From: JAYEIA01 sp964472505
GTDB taxonomy: Bacteria > Bacteroidota > Bacteroidia > Bacteroidales > JAADGE01
NCBI GenBank assembly: GCA_964472505.1
Contig: CAYYQW010000013.1
Location: forward strand, 1-64,000
Direction of reading: 5' to 3'
Length of the DNA: 64,000 bases
The translations under genes and the position numbers were made by a program. This document shows, one piece after another, positions 41,882-50,678 of the stretch (within the stretch, counting starts at the first letter, position 1; every line of letters begins with the position of its first letter). The notes under the pieces are model-generated. The model searched no databases. It saw nothing but the letters and a program-made list of their open reading frames with translations, and was not told the DNA's origin.

Positions 41882-42991
41882 ATGAACAAATCAAAAATCA
41901 TAAAAGACTTACTGAACAAGGAAATACTTGATAAAGATGCACTAAGCTTTCTGCTACAAACAGACAAAACTCACGCAAATCTTATTTTTGAAAAAGCCGC
42001 TGAAATAAAACAACAATACGTCGGCAATACTACTTATCTGCGCGGCTTAATTGAACTTTCAAATATCTGCCGTAAGAACTGCTTATATTGCGGAATACGA
42101 AAAGGGAATACCTCTGTTGAACGCTATAATCTGACCGATGAAGCGGTAGTTGAAGCGGCGAAATATGCTTACGAAAAAAACTATGCCTCAATAGTAATAC
42201 AAAGCGGGGAATTAGATAATGAAAAATTCACTAACCGAATCACCCGCCTGCTGAAAAAAATTAATGCAGCCACCAATCATAAATTAGGCATAACACTGTC
42301 TATGGGCGAACAAAGCGAAGCTGTTTTCAAAGAATGGAAAGCAAATAATGTTTCTCGCTATCTGTTACGCATAGAATCATCCGATAAAGAATTATACAAC
42401 AGCATTCACCCCAATGATGAAACACACAGTTTTGAGAATCGCATAAAAGCCCTGCGCAGCCTTCAAAATTTGGGATACCAAACCGGAACCGGCGTAATGA
42501 TAGGACTTCCGGGACAGACTTATGAGCATCTCGCCGGCGATTTACTGTTTTTTCAAAATTTTGATATTGATATGGTTGGTATGGGGCCATACATCAGCCA
42601 TTCGGAAACACCAATGGCAAATCTGGAAAACCGGCTGTCGCTTTCCGAACGCTTTTTTCTGGCACTTAAAATGACTGCCCTTTTACGCATTCTGATGAAA
42701 GATATCAACATAGCCGCAGCTACTGCTTTACAAGCCATAGACCCGGCCGGAAGAGAAAAAGCCATCAAGTGCGGAGCCAATGTGCTTATGCCCAACCTTA
42801 CACCAAGTCAAAACCGCAATAATTATAGGCTCTACGAGAACAAACCTTGTATCGATGAAAGTGCAGAAGACTGCATTCATTGCACTGAAGCTCGCATCAG
42901 CCTGGCCGGCGACGAGATAGGCTACGGAGAACAGGGAAACTCTAAACATTTCTACAAAAGAACAGACAAACAGGGGCAATCGCACTCTTAA
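41882..42991 (+). CDS. hydE: [FeFe]-hydrogenase H-cluster radical SAM maturase HydE
   Basis: Radical SAM enzyme that helps build the H-cluster of [FeFe] hydrogenases with HydF and HydG. Seen: YLRGLIELSNICRKNCLYCGIR with the cluster cysteines Cys63, Cys67 and Cys70 (CX3CX2C), LSMGEQSE, YLLRIESSDKELY, GYQTGTGVMIGLPGQT, and a BATS-like C-terminal region. At 369 aa it is close to family length (about 350). Related enzymes such as BioB or PylB differ in the N-terminal and substrate segments. hydF, hydG and a hydrogenase are not in the window. Its presence suggests anaerobic hydrogen metabolism. Confidence 0.85.
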   Translation: MNKSKIIKDLLNKEILDKDALSFLLQTDKTHANLIFEKAAEIKQQYVGNTTYLRGLIELSNICRKNCLYCGIRKGNTSVERYNLTDEAVVEAAKYAYEKNYASIVIQSGELDNEKFTNRITRLLKKINAATNHKLGITLSMGEQSEAVFKEWKANNVSRYLLRIESSDKELYNSIHPNDETHSFENRIKALRSLQNLGYQTGTGVMIGLPGQTYEHLAGDLLFFQNFDIDMVGMGPYISHSETPMANLENRLSLSERFFLALKMTALLRILMKDINIAAATALQAIDPAGREKAIKCGANVLMPNLTPSQNRNNYRLYENKPCIDESAEDCIHCTEARISLAGDEIGYGEQGNSKHFYKRTDKQGQSHS

Positions 42992-43373
42992 TAAGTTTAT
43001 ATACTCATCTACAGCTTGCCATCCAAAAGCATAAGAAATAAATTTATTTTTCTTAATAAACACTATTTTTTTATGTGAAACACAAAAATATTCGTTTTAT
43101 TAATCCATTCAAAAAGCGAAACTTATAATAGGTGGTTAATGAAAAAAAATATTTTTTTATAACTTATAAAAAAACAACAAAAATATCTTAGTAATTTGAA
43201 ACTTTTCTTAAAAAACAGCGTAACATTAAATGCAAACAAACATTTTTTAAAAGTTAGCATAATATGCACAAAGAGTTTTAAGTTTTATTCGTACCAAATA
43301 TTTCAGACTACTCATTGACAACATTGTGCTAAGAAATAAATTAAATTTTCATAATTTTGGTTTATTGAGAGAA

Positions 43374-43401
43374 AAGGCTGTCCGGAAGGACGGCCTTTTT
43401 T
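43374..43401 (+). terminator. Rho-independent terminator
   Basis: A 10-bp stem AAGGCTGTCC/GGACGGCCTT (one G.U) with a GGAA tetraloop is followed by six T. It lies 380 bp after hydE, so it may end a long hydE 3' UTR or a separate small transcript. Confidence 0.85.
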
Positions 43402-43492
43402 ATTGTAAAAACTCTTTTGGGCACAGCTTAATCGTTTTCTTGATTTTTTAACGGCTGACAAACGATATATAATGATATATCCGTATTTTTAT

Positions 43493-43500
43493 TAAATTTG
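43493..43500 (+). promoter_or_regulatory. -7 element (TAAATTTG)
   Basis: Exact TAnnTTTG, 35 bp upstream of the pentapeptide-repeat lipoprotein ATG. Confidence 0.55.
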
Positions 43501-43535
43501 CGTATAAACAGAGAAATTTTTAAAATTAATGATAT

Positions 43536-44414
43536 ATGAAATACCACATTAGCCTTATTCTTTTTGCACTTATTTTTTCAGCCTGCGACAAAAATCATAG
43601 AGACTCCGCCCCTACAGACAAAGAGGCTCGCAGCACCATAATATATGCCGATGAAATCAACGATAAAGTTAAATCCGGCAAAGAAATTTATTATGAAGAT
43701 GCCGTTATTGTAGGCGATATCGATTTTACACTAAGCCCGGATATATCCATAGAATCACCCTCAATCATGAGGCACTACAGAAACTCCGGAGTGTTGTTCT
43801 CAAATTGCACCTTTCAGGGCGAAATTATTGCCGCTCGTAAAGATAAAGAAAAACACAACTATTTGTATTTTGACAGAAATGTTAGCTTTTTGAACTGTAC
43901 CTTTCAAAGTAAAATCAATTTCTCGGAAACTCGCTTTGACCATTTGGCTCTTTTCAGAGAAAATATATACCAAGACAGTGTAATATTTAACGGTGCAAGC
44001 TTTAATTTTAAAAAGAATTATTTTCATAACAGTAAATTTATGGCTTTTACCGATTTTTCCGAAACCGTTTTCAAAGGAGAAAGCTCTTTTTTGAAATCAG
44101 AATTTCGGGGAAACCTGCTTTTCCAGTCGGCTGTTTTTTATGAAACCGTTAATTTTGGAGCGATTCATTTATATAAAAAATCTGATTTTTCATTAAACAG
44201 CTATCGAGGCGAAGCAAATTTCAGATATGCTACTTTTGAGGCGCCCTGCAGCTTCAATCATTCTCAATTCGGGGGCCGTGTAGAAATGGACGATTTGAGT
44301 ACACGAGAGATTCTGACTTTTGAAAATGCAGTCTTTCTCAAGCGTCCAAAATCAGAGACTACCGACTTGACGGATATGATTTCCCTGAAAAACAGTCGTT
44401 TTATTATTGACTAA
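43536..44414 (+). CDS. Pentapeptide-repeat lipoprotein
   Basis: Predicted envelope lipoprotein. Seen: signal peptide with lipobox (LIFSAC, Cys16), then from about residue 85 degenerate pentapeptide repeats of the A(D/N)LxX type. Examples are VLFSNCTFQG, VSFLNCTFQSKINFSETRFD, VIFNGASFN, FTDFSETVFKGESSFLKSEFRGNLLFQSAVF and ANFRYATFEAPCSFNHSQFGG. These form a right-handed quadrilateral beta-helix of about 40 repeats. At 292 aa it lacks any additional catalytic domain. Lipid-anchored pentapeptide proteins are common in Bacteroidota and of unknown role. It is not followed closely by another gene (184-bp gap). Confidence 0.85.
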   Translation: MKYHISLILFALIFSACDKNHRDSAPTDKEARSTIIYADEINDKVKSGKEIYYEDAVIVGDIDFTLSPDISIESPSIMRHYRNSGVLFSNCTFQGEIIAARKDKEKHNYLYFDRNVSFLNCTFQSKINFSETRFDHLALFRENIYQDSVIFNGASFNFKKNYFHNSKFMAFTDFSETVFKGESSFLKSEFRGNLLFQSAVFYETVNFGAIHLYKKSDFSLNSYRGEANFRYATFEAPCSFNHSQFGGRVEMDDLSTREILTFENAVFLKRPKSETTDLTDMISLKNSRFIID

Positions 44415-44598
44415 ACGGCTCCGGAAACAAAATGCTTTAACATTACGTATAGTAAAATAAAGCATATCGGAAAACAAAGCACCTTTTATATCAAAAAACG
44501 CAGCCTTTGGTCAAAGGTACCCATACGATAATCAAATAATATCCATAGTGTAGCGTTTTATTTATACATTTATAGTCAGAAATCTAAACTTTAAAGAC

Positions 44599-46275
44599 AT
44601 GAAACTCAAATTCAAATTCAAATTTATTGCAAGCCTCGTGCTTATTCTTCCTTTTCTTTTTATGGCAAGCTCTTGCGAAGAGCTGTTAGCCGATTTAGAT
44701 GATGAAGATGTTGAGCAAGTTTATGAAAACCTCGGTTGGTGGGGTATGGAAGATGAAGATACCGAAAGTATCGAAGATGGCATTAGCTTTGGCTCCGGTG
44801 ATTTACCCTCAAAAGTGGATATCTCCGGTAACATGCCTCCGGTTGGAAACCAAGGACAATACGGAACTTGTGTAGCTTGGGCCGTAGGATACGGACACAA
44901 AACCTATATGGAAGCCGTGGAAAATAACCGAACCACAGCCGATTTATCAAACACGGCTTACCAATTCAGCCCCAAATACCTTTTTTGGGCCATACCCTCC
45001 GGAAGCAAAAATGACGATTGCAACGGAACCGGTTTTCAACCCGCTTATGATGTGATGCTGAGCAAAGGTATTGCTCAAGAAAGTGTAGTGCCTTATACCG
45101 ACTTGGGCGACTGCTCCGGTTCAACTACATCAGCATGGGATAACAATGCAGATGATTACTTGATTGAAAACTACCGAGAAATTGATGTAGATAAAGCCAC
45201 CATTAAACAATATCTTGCACAAGGACGGGCCGTGGTTTTCGGCGCCAAGTTGGGCGATGATTTTATGAACTGGAACAGCAGCTCAATCCTTTATTCCGAC
45301 ACCTACGGTTATTCCGGACAACACGCCTATCACGCCATGATTTTAACCGGATACGATGACAGCAAAGGTACCAACGGAGCGTTCAGAGTTCTGAACTCTT
45401 GGGGAACCGGCTGGGGCGATAACGGTTATATCTGGGTGGATCAGAATTTCTTTGTAGGCAGCGGCGGTGATTTTGCTTTTTGTGCATTCGTAGCTCAAAA
45501 TGCAGCCAATACTGCTCCGGACTTGGACGATCCTGAAGACGGAATGGATGTAATGGCTTGGGAACTTTCTGATGAATTAAATGTTGATAACCCGGATCCG
45601 GATGGCAGAAACCGGACTGCCAGGTATGATGTCTACAACTCAGGAAATGAACCCATTTTAGCATCGGAAGATTGGAATATCTTGTATGTATATTATAATG
45701 CTTATGATGCCAATGATTATGGCATTATTTTATACGACTACTATAGTGATGACTATGCGGATCAAGCTAACGGAATGCCTGATAATTGGAGTTTAGACTC
45801 AGATGGAGACGGAGTCGGAAACTGGTACAACTATGTAGATGTTCCGGCATCACAAAGTGTGGCCCAAGCTCTATATGACGATCCTGATGCTCGCTTTAGA
45901 TGGGATTACACGATGCCCGAGATCACCGGCGAATACTATCTGGTCATTATAGCCGACGGTTATGATGTACTCAAAGAAGTTAACGAAGAAAATAACTACT
46001 TCTATTTAACGGATACAAACGGTGAGCCCATTCAAATAACCAATGGTGTAATTCAAGACCCATTAATGGATAACTCAAAATCCGGTGTTGTGCCTCCCAA
46101 AAAATTCGGCCCTTCGGAAAAACCAACCGTACGAACCGAGAAGAATTTGAATGCCTACACAACTAAAGAAATTACGGCCATGATTAAAAACCGTAAAGAA
46201 ACCGGCGACATTCAACGCAAAGCCATGCAATACGTAAACAAAAACTCGTATCCCAAAAAAGTGGAAAAACGATAA
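44599..46275 (+). CDS. Papain-like (C1) cysteine protease lipoprotein
   Basis: Predicted envelope-anchored protease of 558 aa. Seen: lipoprotein signal peptide (lipobox ASSC, Cys26), an acidic linker, then a C1 domain from about residue 75. It has catalytic Cys91 in QGQYGTCVAWA (oxyanion Gln just before), His245 in YHAMILTGYDD and Asn266 in VLNSWGTGWGDNGY, a complete papain triad. After about residue 300 come CARDB/Ig-like strands with acidic calcium-like loops (LDSDGDGVGNWYNY) and NEENNYFYLTD. There is no T9SS sorting domain, so it is anchored by lipid. A terminator follows at 46297-46328. The papain fold is certain; the substrate is unknown. Confidence 0.92.
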   Translation: MKLKFKFKFIASLVLILPFLFMASSCEELLADLDDEDVEQVYENLGWWGMEDEDTESIEDGISFGSGDLPSKVDISGNMPPVGNQGQYGTCVAWAVGYGHKTYMEAVENNRTTADLSNTAYQFSPKYLFWAIPSGSKNDDCNGTGFQPAYDVMLSKGIAQESVVPYTDLGDCSGSTTSAWDNNADDYLIENYREIDVDKATIKQYLAQGRAVVFGAKLGDDFMNWNSSSILYSDTYGYSGQHAYHAMILTGYDDSKGTNGAFRVLNSWGTGWGDNGYIWVDQNFFVGSGGDFAFCAFVAQNAANTAPDLDDPEDGMDVMAWELSDELNVDNPDPDGRNRTARYDVYNSGNEPILASEDWNILYVYYNAYDANDYGIILYDYYSDDYADQANGMPDNWSLDSDGDGVGNWYNYVDVPASQSVAQALYDDPDARFRWDYTMPEITGEYYLVIIADGYDVLKEVNEENNYFYLTDTNGEPIQITNGVIQDPLMDNSKSGVVPPKKFGPSEKPTVRTEKNLNAYTTKEITAMIKNRKETGDIQRKAMQYVNKNSYPKKVEKR

Positions 46276-46296
46276 AGCGTAACGCATACAGTTAAT

Positions 46297-46328
46297 AAAA
46301 AAGCTGCCTGTTTCGGGCAGCTTTTTTT
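46297..46328 (+). terminator. Terminator after the C1 protease gene
   Basis: GCTGCC/GGCAGC pairs inside flanking A6/T7 runs give a 12-bp stem with T-tail. The A/T symmetry makes it potentially active in both directions. It lies 21 bp past the protease stop. Confidence 0.85.
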
Positions 46329-46389
46329 ATACGGTAAGAGGTCGGTGAATACAGAAAGCATAAAATTTCCGTATTCTAAGAAAATATTG

Positions 46390-46397
46390 TACTTTTG
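46390..46397 (+). promoter_or_regulatory. fabG -7 element (TACTTTTG)
   Basis: Exact TAnnTTTG, 57 bp upstream of the fabG ATG. TTTC, 20 bp further upstream, is a near-match to the -33 TTTG. Confidence 0.6.
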
Positions 46398-46453
46398 CTT
46401 TGCAACCGGGCAATTCAATCCGGTTTTATTTGTATTAACAAAACAAAAGAATC

Positions 46454-47200
46454 ATGAAACTTTTAGAAGGAAAAACTGCTTTAATAACCGGCGCAGCGAG
46501 AGGTATAGGAAAAGCCATAGCCGAAAAATATGCCGATCAGGGTGCCAATATTGCCCTCACCGATTTAAAAACCAATGAGCAAACCAATGCATTGGTAAAA
46601 GAATTGGAAGCCAAAGGCGTAAAAGCACAAGCATACGGTTTTGATGCATCCAATGTTCAGCAGGCTGAAGAAGCGGTACAGGCAATTCAGAAAGCATTTG
46701 GACGAATAGATATTTTAATTAACAATGCCGGAATCACGCAAGATACGCTTCTTATGCGAATGTCGGAACAACAATGGGATTCCGTTTTGAAAGTAAACTT
46801 AAAATCGGTATTTGCCATGACAAAAGCCGTACAACGCATTATGCTTAAGCAACGCTCAGGCTCTATAATAAACATGAGCTCCGTAGTAGGCGTAAGCGGA
46901 AATGCCGGACAAGCTAATTATTCAGCCTCAAAAGCCGGTATTATAGGTTTCACAAAATCCATAGCCAAAGAGCTTGGCGCCAGAAACATACGTTCAAATG
47001 CCGTAGCTCCCGGTTTCATCATAACGGATATGACCGCCCAACTATCCGAAGAAGTTAAAAAACAATGGACAGAAACCATACCGCTAAAACGCGGCGGAAC
47101 CCCGGAAGACGTTGCCGATCTTTGTATTTATCTCGGCTCGGATATGTCATCTTACATTACCGGACAGGTAATTAACGTATGCGGCGGAATGAACACATAA
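46454..47200 (+). CDS. fabG: 3-oxoacyl-[ACP] reductase
   Basis: NADPH-dependent reductase of the fatty-acid elongation cycle, cytoplasmic SDR family. Seen: TGAARGIGKAIAE (nucleotide-binding Gly motif), NNAGIT, the catalytic Ser and YSASKAG (Tyr-x3-Lys), and VAPGFIITDMT. At 248 aa it is typical FabG. It has its own -7 box and a terminator at 47212-47243, so it is monocistronic. Other fab genes are absent from the window. Confidence 0.95.
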   Translation: MKLLEGKTALITGAARGIGKAIAEKYADQGANIALTDLKTNEQTNALVKELEAKGVKAQAYGFDASNVQQAEEAVQAIQKAFGRIDILINNAGITQDTLLMRMSEQQWDSVLKVNLKSVFAMTKAVQRIMLKQRSGSIINMSSVVGVSGNAGQANYSASKAGIIGFTKSIAKELGARNIRSNAVAPGFIITDMTAQLSEEVKKQWTETIPLKRGGTPEDVADLCIYLGSDMSSYITGQVINVCGGMNT

Positions 47201-47211
47201 GCAGCTCCCCT

Positions 47212-47243
47212 GCCCGATCTCCGTTTGGACGGTCGGGCTTTCT
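47212..47243 (+). terminator. Terminator after fabG
   Basis: GCCCGA/TCGGGC plus an inner CCG/CGG pair over a TTTGGA loop, followed by TTTCTT, 12 bp past the fabG stop. Confidence 0.7.
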
Positions 47244-47265
47244 TATTCACCTAAAATTTGATACC

Positions 47266-48483
47266 ATGCCACTTTTTGGATTCAACAGATTAAAAAAATC
47301 AGCGAAAAAAGTCAGTAAATCGGTGCTAAAAAATGTTGCCGAAACCGGTGAGACAAAATTAGATGTTAAACTACAAGGAGTCATTAATGCCAACGTGCTA
47401 AATATACGCTCTGCGCCTACACTTAACAGTCAAAAATTGGGAAAATTTACAAAAGGAGCCCTTATCAGCATTTTGGAGCATGTGGATAATGAGTGGTATC
47501 GCTTCAAATATAACAATCAAGATGCTTATGTTTATGCTAAATTTGTAAGCATCGTAAAAGGTCTAATAAATGCCAACGTGCTGAATATACGGCAAGGCCC
47601 TTCCACAAAGGATCAAGTTGTGGGACAATTGAAACGCAATGACGTGGTAACTGTTGCGCATATTCAGGATAAGTGGCATAAAATAATATATGATGAAAGC
47701 TTTGCTTATGTATATGCCAAGTATGTTACCCTTATTTACGATACCGAATCAGCCGGTACATCCGAGAGTAAATTGCTTAAAGACAATGCGCTTTTGCTTA
47801 ATGTAAAAATTGAACCCGACAAAAAAATAGGCGTACCTTCTTCCCCGCGTTCCAAAAGAATTACAGCTGAAACCTATAATAATTTTGGCGGGCTTACCGA
47901 TGTCATAAGCAAGCAATTAAAAATAGACCCGGCAGCGGCCATTGCCGTGCTTGCGGTAGAAAGTGCCGGAAAAGCATACGGCAATGACGGCCGTGTACTC
48001 ATTCGTTTTGAAAATCACTTATTTTATCGTTTTTGGGGTAAAAGGAATTTAGATGTGTTTAATGACCACTTTAAGTTTGACAGAAGAAAGTACTGGACCA
48101 ATCATTTTTTCAGAAGCAATAAAAAAGCCGAATGGGAAAACTTTCACGGTAATCAAAAGAAAGAATGGGAAGTATTTGAGTTTGCTCAAAAACTGGATTC
48201 TACCGCTGCTCATATTTCAGCGAGCTACGGAGCTCCTCAAATTCTGGGTACCAACTACAAGAAAATAGGCTATGACTCTCCCGAAAAACTTTTGGAAAAC
48301 TTTTCAGACGATGTACGCTTTCAGGTATTTGCTTTGTTTGACTTTTTTAGCCCGCAAATGATTAAACACGTGCAAAATAAAGACTTCACCTCTTTTGCCC
48401 GCTACTATAACGGTGCCGGACAAGCCGTACGATACGGCAACTACATCAAAGATTTTTATAATGCGTTTAAAAGTCTGACTTAA
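47266..48483 (+). CDS. Double SH3b domain N-acetylmuramidase (DUF3380), no signal peptide
   Basis: Predicted peptidoglycan hydrolase. Seen: a basic N-terminal segment (NRLKKSAKKVSKSVLKN), two bacterial SH3 domains in tandem (about residues 40-95 and 100-160, each with ANVLNIR and AYVYAK-type ends), a linker, and the DUF3380 N-acetylmuramidase domain (about 215-405). The latter carries catalytic Glu232 in LAVESAG, the RFENHLFYRFWG block and ASYGAPQILG. The domain is typical of phage endolysins. The ATG at 47266 is chosen because an upstream frame would start in fabG. No signal peptide or lipobox is present, unusual for a wall hydrolase. The next gene overlaps the stop by one base (TAATG). Confidence 0.88.
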   Translation: MPLFGFNRLKKSAKKVSKSVLKNVAETGETKLDVKLQGVINANVLNIRSAPTLNSQKLGKFTKGALISILEHVDNEWYRFKYNNQDAYVYAKFVSIVKGLINANVLNIRQGPSTKDQVVGQLKRNDVVTVAHIQDKWHKIIYDESFAYVYAKYVTLIYDTESAGTSESKLLKDNALLLNVKIEPDKKIGVPSSPRSKRITAETYNNFGGLTDVISKQLKIDPAAAIAVLAVESAGKAYGNDGRVLIRFENHLFYRFWGKRNLDVFNDHFKFDRRKYWTNHFFRSNKKAEWENFHGNQKKEWEVFEFAQKLDSTAAHISASYGAPQILGTNYKKIGYDSPEKLLENFSDDVRFQVFALFDFFSPQMIKHVQNKDFTSFARYYNGAGQAVRYGNYIKDFYNAFKSLT

Positions 48484-50573
48484 TGCCGGATTATTCACTC
48501 ATTACAACAGAATACCCCCTCGGTTTTCTTCTGCTTTGCCTTGTGTTAGGCTTGGCTTATGCCTTTTTTTTATATCGCAAAGATGAAAAGCTGAAGCATG
48601 CGGCAAACTATCTGAAAATATTGTTATTTTCATTCAGGGCTCTGACAGTGAGTATAATAGCTTTTTTACTTTTGAACCCGGTAATCCACAGCACCGGTCA
48701 ATATGTTGAAGAACCCATTGTAGTTATTGCACAAGACGTTTCGGAATCGATGGTGTCGGATACAACGAAACTTGCTCCGCTGATAAAAAATACCGATGAA
48801 ATTTTTAATTCGATCAGCGAAAACTATGATACAAAAATATACAGTTTCGGCGAGTCTTTCCGTCCGGGTATTGAATATGAATTCTCAGATAAACAAACTA
48901 ATATTTCCGAAGCTGTTCAGAAAGTTCAGGCACAATATTTCAATCGCAACATTGGAGCGCTGATATTAATTAGCGACGGAATTTATAACAGCGGCAGTAA
49001 TCCTATTTATACAGCCTCTCAGGTTGGTTTCCCGATTCATACCATTGCAGTCGGAAACCCTGAGCCCAAAAAAGATTTGATACTTAAAGATGCCGAATAT
49101 AACAAAATCGTATTTTTAAACGATATTTATCCGCTTCATGTCAATATAGAAGCTAAAAAATTGGCCGGAGAAAATTCAAAACTCTCAGTATATGAAAACG
49201 GCAGAATAATAGAAACCCGAAATATACAAATTACTTCCGATGATTTTTATACTACGGTTGAGCTGGAAGCTAAAGCTGAAACTACGGGTGTTCGCCGCTT
49301 GCGTTTTGTGCTTGAAACCATTGAGGGTGAATACAGCAGTCTGAATAACCGCAAAGAAATTATTTTTGAAGTTATTGACAGTAAACAAAAAATACTTATT
49401 CTGGGCAATTCACCGCATCCTGATATAGGAGCCCTTAAAAGCAGTTTGGATAAAAATAAAAACTTTGAAACTGAATTTTCCATAATCGGACAAAACACAA
49501 AACCGCTTTCATCATACAATTTAGTAATTATGCACCAATTACCCTCGGTAAGTCATTCGGCTTTAAGAGAAATTGAAAGTTTACGGAATAATCAAATTCC
49601 AACTTTGTGGATAATAGGCAAACAAACGGCTACTGATAAGTTTAATACAACGGGAAGCAGCCTTAAGATTCAATCTCAAGCTTCTTCTTTTGACCCTGCA
49701 ACCGGCATTTTCAATCCTAATTTTTCAATGTTTGAGCTTCTGCCGGAAATTGATAATTTATTGCAAAATGCTCCGCCTTTAGAAACACCATTTGGAAAAT
49801 ACAGTAATTATAGCCCGAATAATGTATTGTTTTTCAGAAAAATACAAGATGTTGAAACCGAAAGCCCTTTGGTCGTTTTCAGTAATAATCAAAGCCCCGC
49901 AAAATCAGCCGTGATTACCGGAGAAGGTCTTTGGCGATGGAAAATTTATGATTACAAATTGCACCAAAATCATATCTTGTTTAATGAATTTATTCAGAAA
50001 ACCTGCCAATATTTAAGTTTAAAAATAGATAAGGATCGTTTTAGGGTTAAGGTTGAAAATATAATTGCCGAAAATCAAGATGTTATCTTTCGGGCAGAGC
50101 GCTATAACAAAAGCTATGAACTTATAAATGAGCAAGACGTCAACTTGCAATTGACTGATTCGCTTGGAGATACCTACGATTTTGTATTTGACAAAACCCG
50201 ACAAAGCTATGAACTAAACCTCGGCAAGTTGGCTGCCGGTGATTACCGTTGGAAAGCCGAAACAGATATTGACGGGAAAAAACTTAGCAAACAAGGCGAA
50301 ATAAGTATTCATACACTAAATACGGAAGCGCGTAATACCCGAGCAAATCATCAATTGCTTTATAATATTTCCGAAAAAACCGGAGGTCAAATGTTCAACT
50401 TACAGCAAAGTTCCGAACTTATAAAACGATTGACTGAAGACGTTCGAATGAAACCCGTTGCACATAGTGAAAAGAACAGTTTTAAAATCATACACGCCAA
50501 ACTTTTGTTTTTCTTAATACTACTTTTGTTGGCGGCAGAGTGGTTTATACGAAAGTATTCGGGTTCATATTAA
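48483..50573 (+). CDS. VWA-type membrane protein, unknown function
   Basis: Membrane protein of 696 aa. Seen: two N-terminal hydrophobic helices (about residues 13-31 and 42-62), then a von Willebrand A-like region beginning VVIAQDVSESMV with the metal-binding Asp85-x-Ser-x-Ser pattern and ALILISDGIYNSGSNP. A long extracytoplasmic beta-rich region follows, and one C-terminal helix (LLFFLILLLLAAEWFI, about 670-687). The layout matches a group of Bacteroidota VWA-containing proteins related to BatA/BatB-type or glutamine-amidotransferase-like membrane proteins of unknown function. It overlaps the muramidase stop by one base, suggesting coupled translation. Confidence 0.78.
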   Translation: MPDYSLITTEYPLGFLLLCLVLGLAYAFFLYRKDEKLKHAANYLKILLFSFRALTVSIIAFLLLNPVIHSTGQYVEEPIVVIAQDVSESMVSDTTKLAPLIKNTDEIFNSISENYDTKIYSFGESFRPGIEYEFSDKQTNISEAVQKVQAQYFNRNIGALILISDGIYNSGSNPIYTASQVGFPIHTIAVGNPEPKKDLILKDAEYNKIVFLNDIYPLHVNIEAKKLAGENSKLSVYENGRIIETRNIQITSDDFYTTVELEAKAETTGVRRLRFVLETIEGEYSSLNNRKEIIFEVIDSKQKILILGNSPHPDIGALKSSLDKNKNFETEFSIIGQNTKPLSSYNLVIMHQLPSVSHSALREIESLRNNQIPTLWIIGKQTATDKFNTTGSSLKIQSQASSFDPATGIFNPNFSMFELLPEIDNLLQNAPPLETPFGKYSNYSPNNVLFFRKIQDVETESPLVVFSNNQSPAKSAVITGEGLWRWKIYDYKLHQNHILFNEFIQKTCQYLSLKIDKDRFRVKVENIIAENQDVIFRAERYNKSYELINEQDVNLQLTDSLGDTYDFVFDKTRQSYELNLGKLAAGDYRWKAETDIDGKKLSKQGEISIHTLNTEARNTRANHQLLYNISEKTGGQMFNLQQSSELIKRLTEDVRMKPVAHSEKNSFKIIHAKLLFFLILLLLAAEWFIRKYSGSY

Positions 50574-50615
50574 AAAGTATTTCTATCAGTCGGGAATTAG
50601 ATATTGTTTTTTGTA

Positions 50616-50623
50616 TAAATTTG
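50616..50623 (+). promoter_or_regulatory. trkA -7 element (TAAATTTG)
   Basis: Exact TAnnTTTG, 56 bp upstream of the trkA ATG. Confidence 0.5.
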
Positions 50624-50678
50624 CGCCCAAATTTCATATCCGAATTATAATAAGCAGAATTCTTTTTAAAATAAAAAA

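Larger units (their letters stand above)
42992..43535. other. Intergenic region, very AT-rich, no gene
   Basis: This 544-bp stretch downstream of hydE has no credible coding frame. It is almost pure A and T from 43020 to 43300. It ends in a -7-like motif (43352-43359) only 15 bp upstream of a strong terminator (43374-43401), followed by the promoter of the next gene. A small RNA cannot be excluded. Confidence 0.6.

Noticed and set aside
47266..50573. Prophage lysis cassette
   Set aside because: There is an endolysin-type domain but no holin, spanin, capsid, tail, integrase or attachment site in the surrounding sequence.
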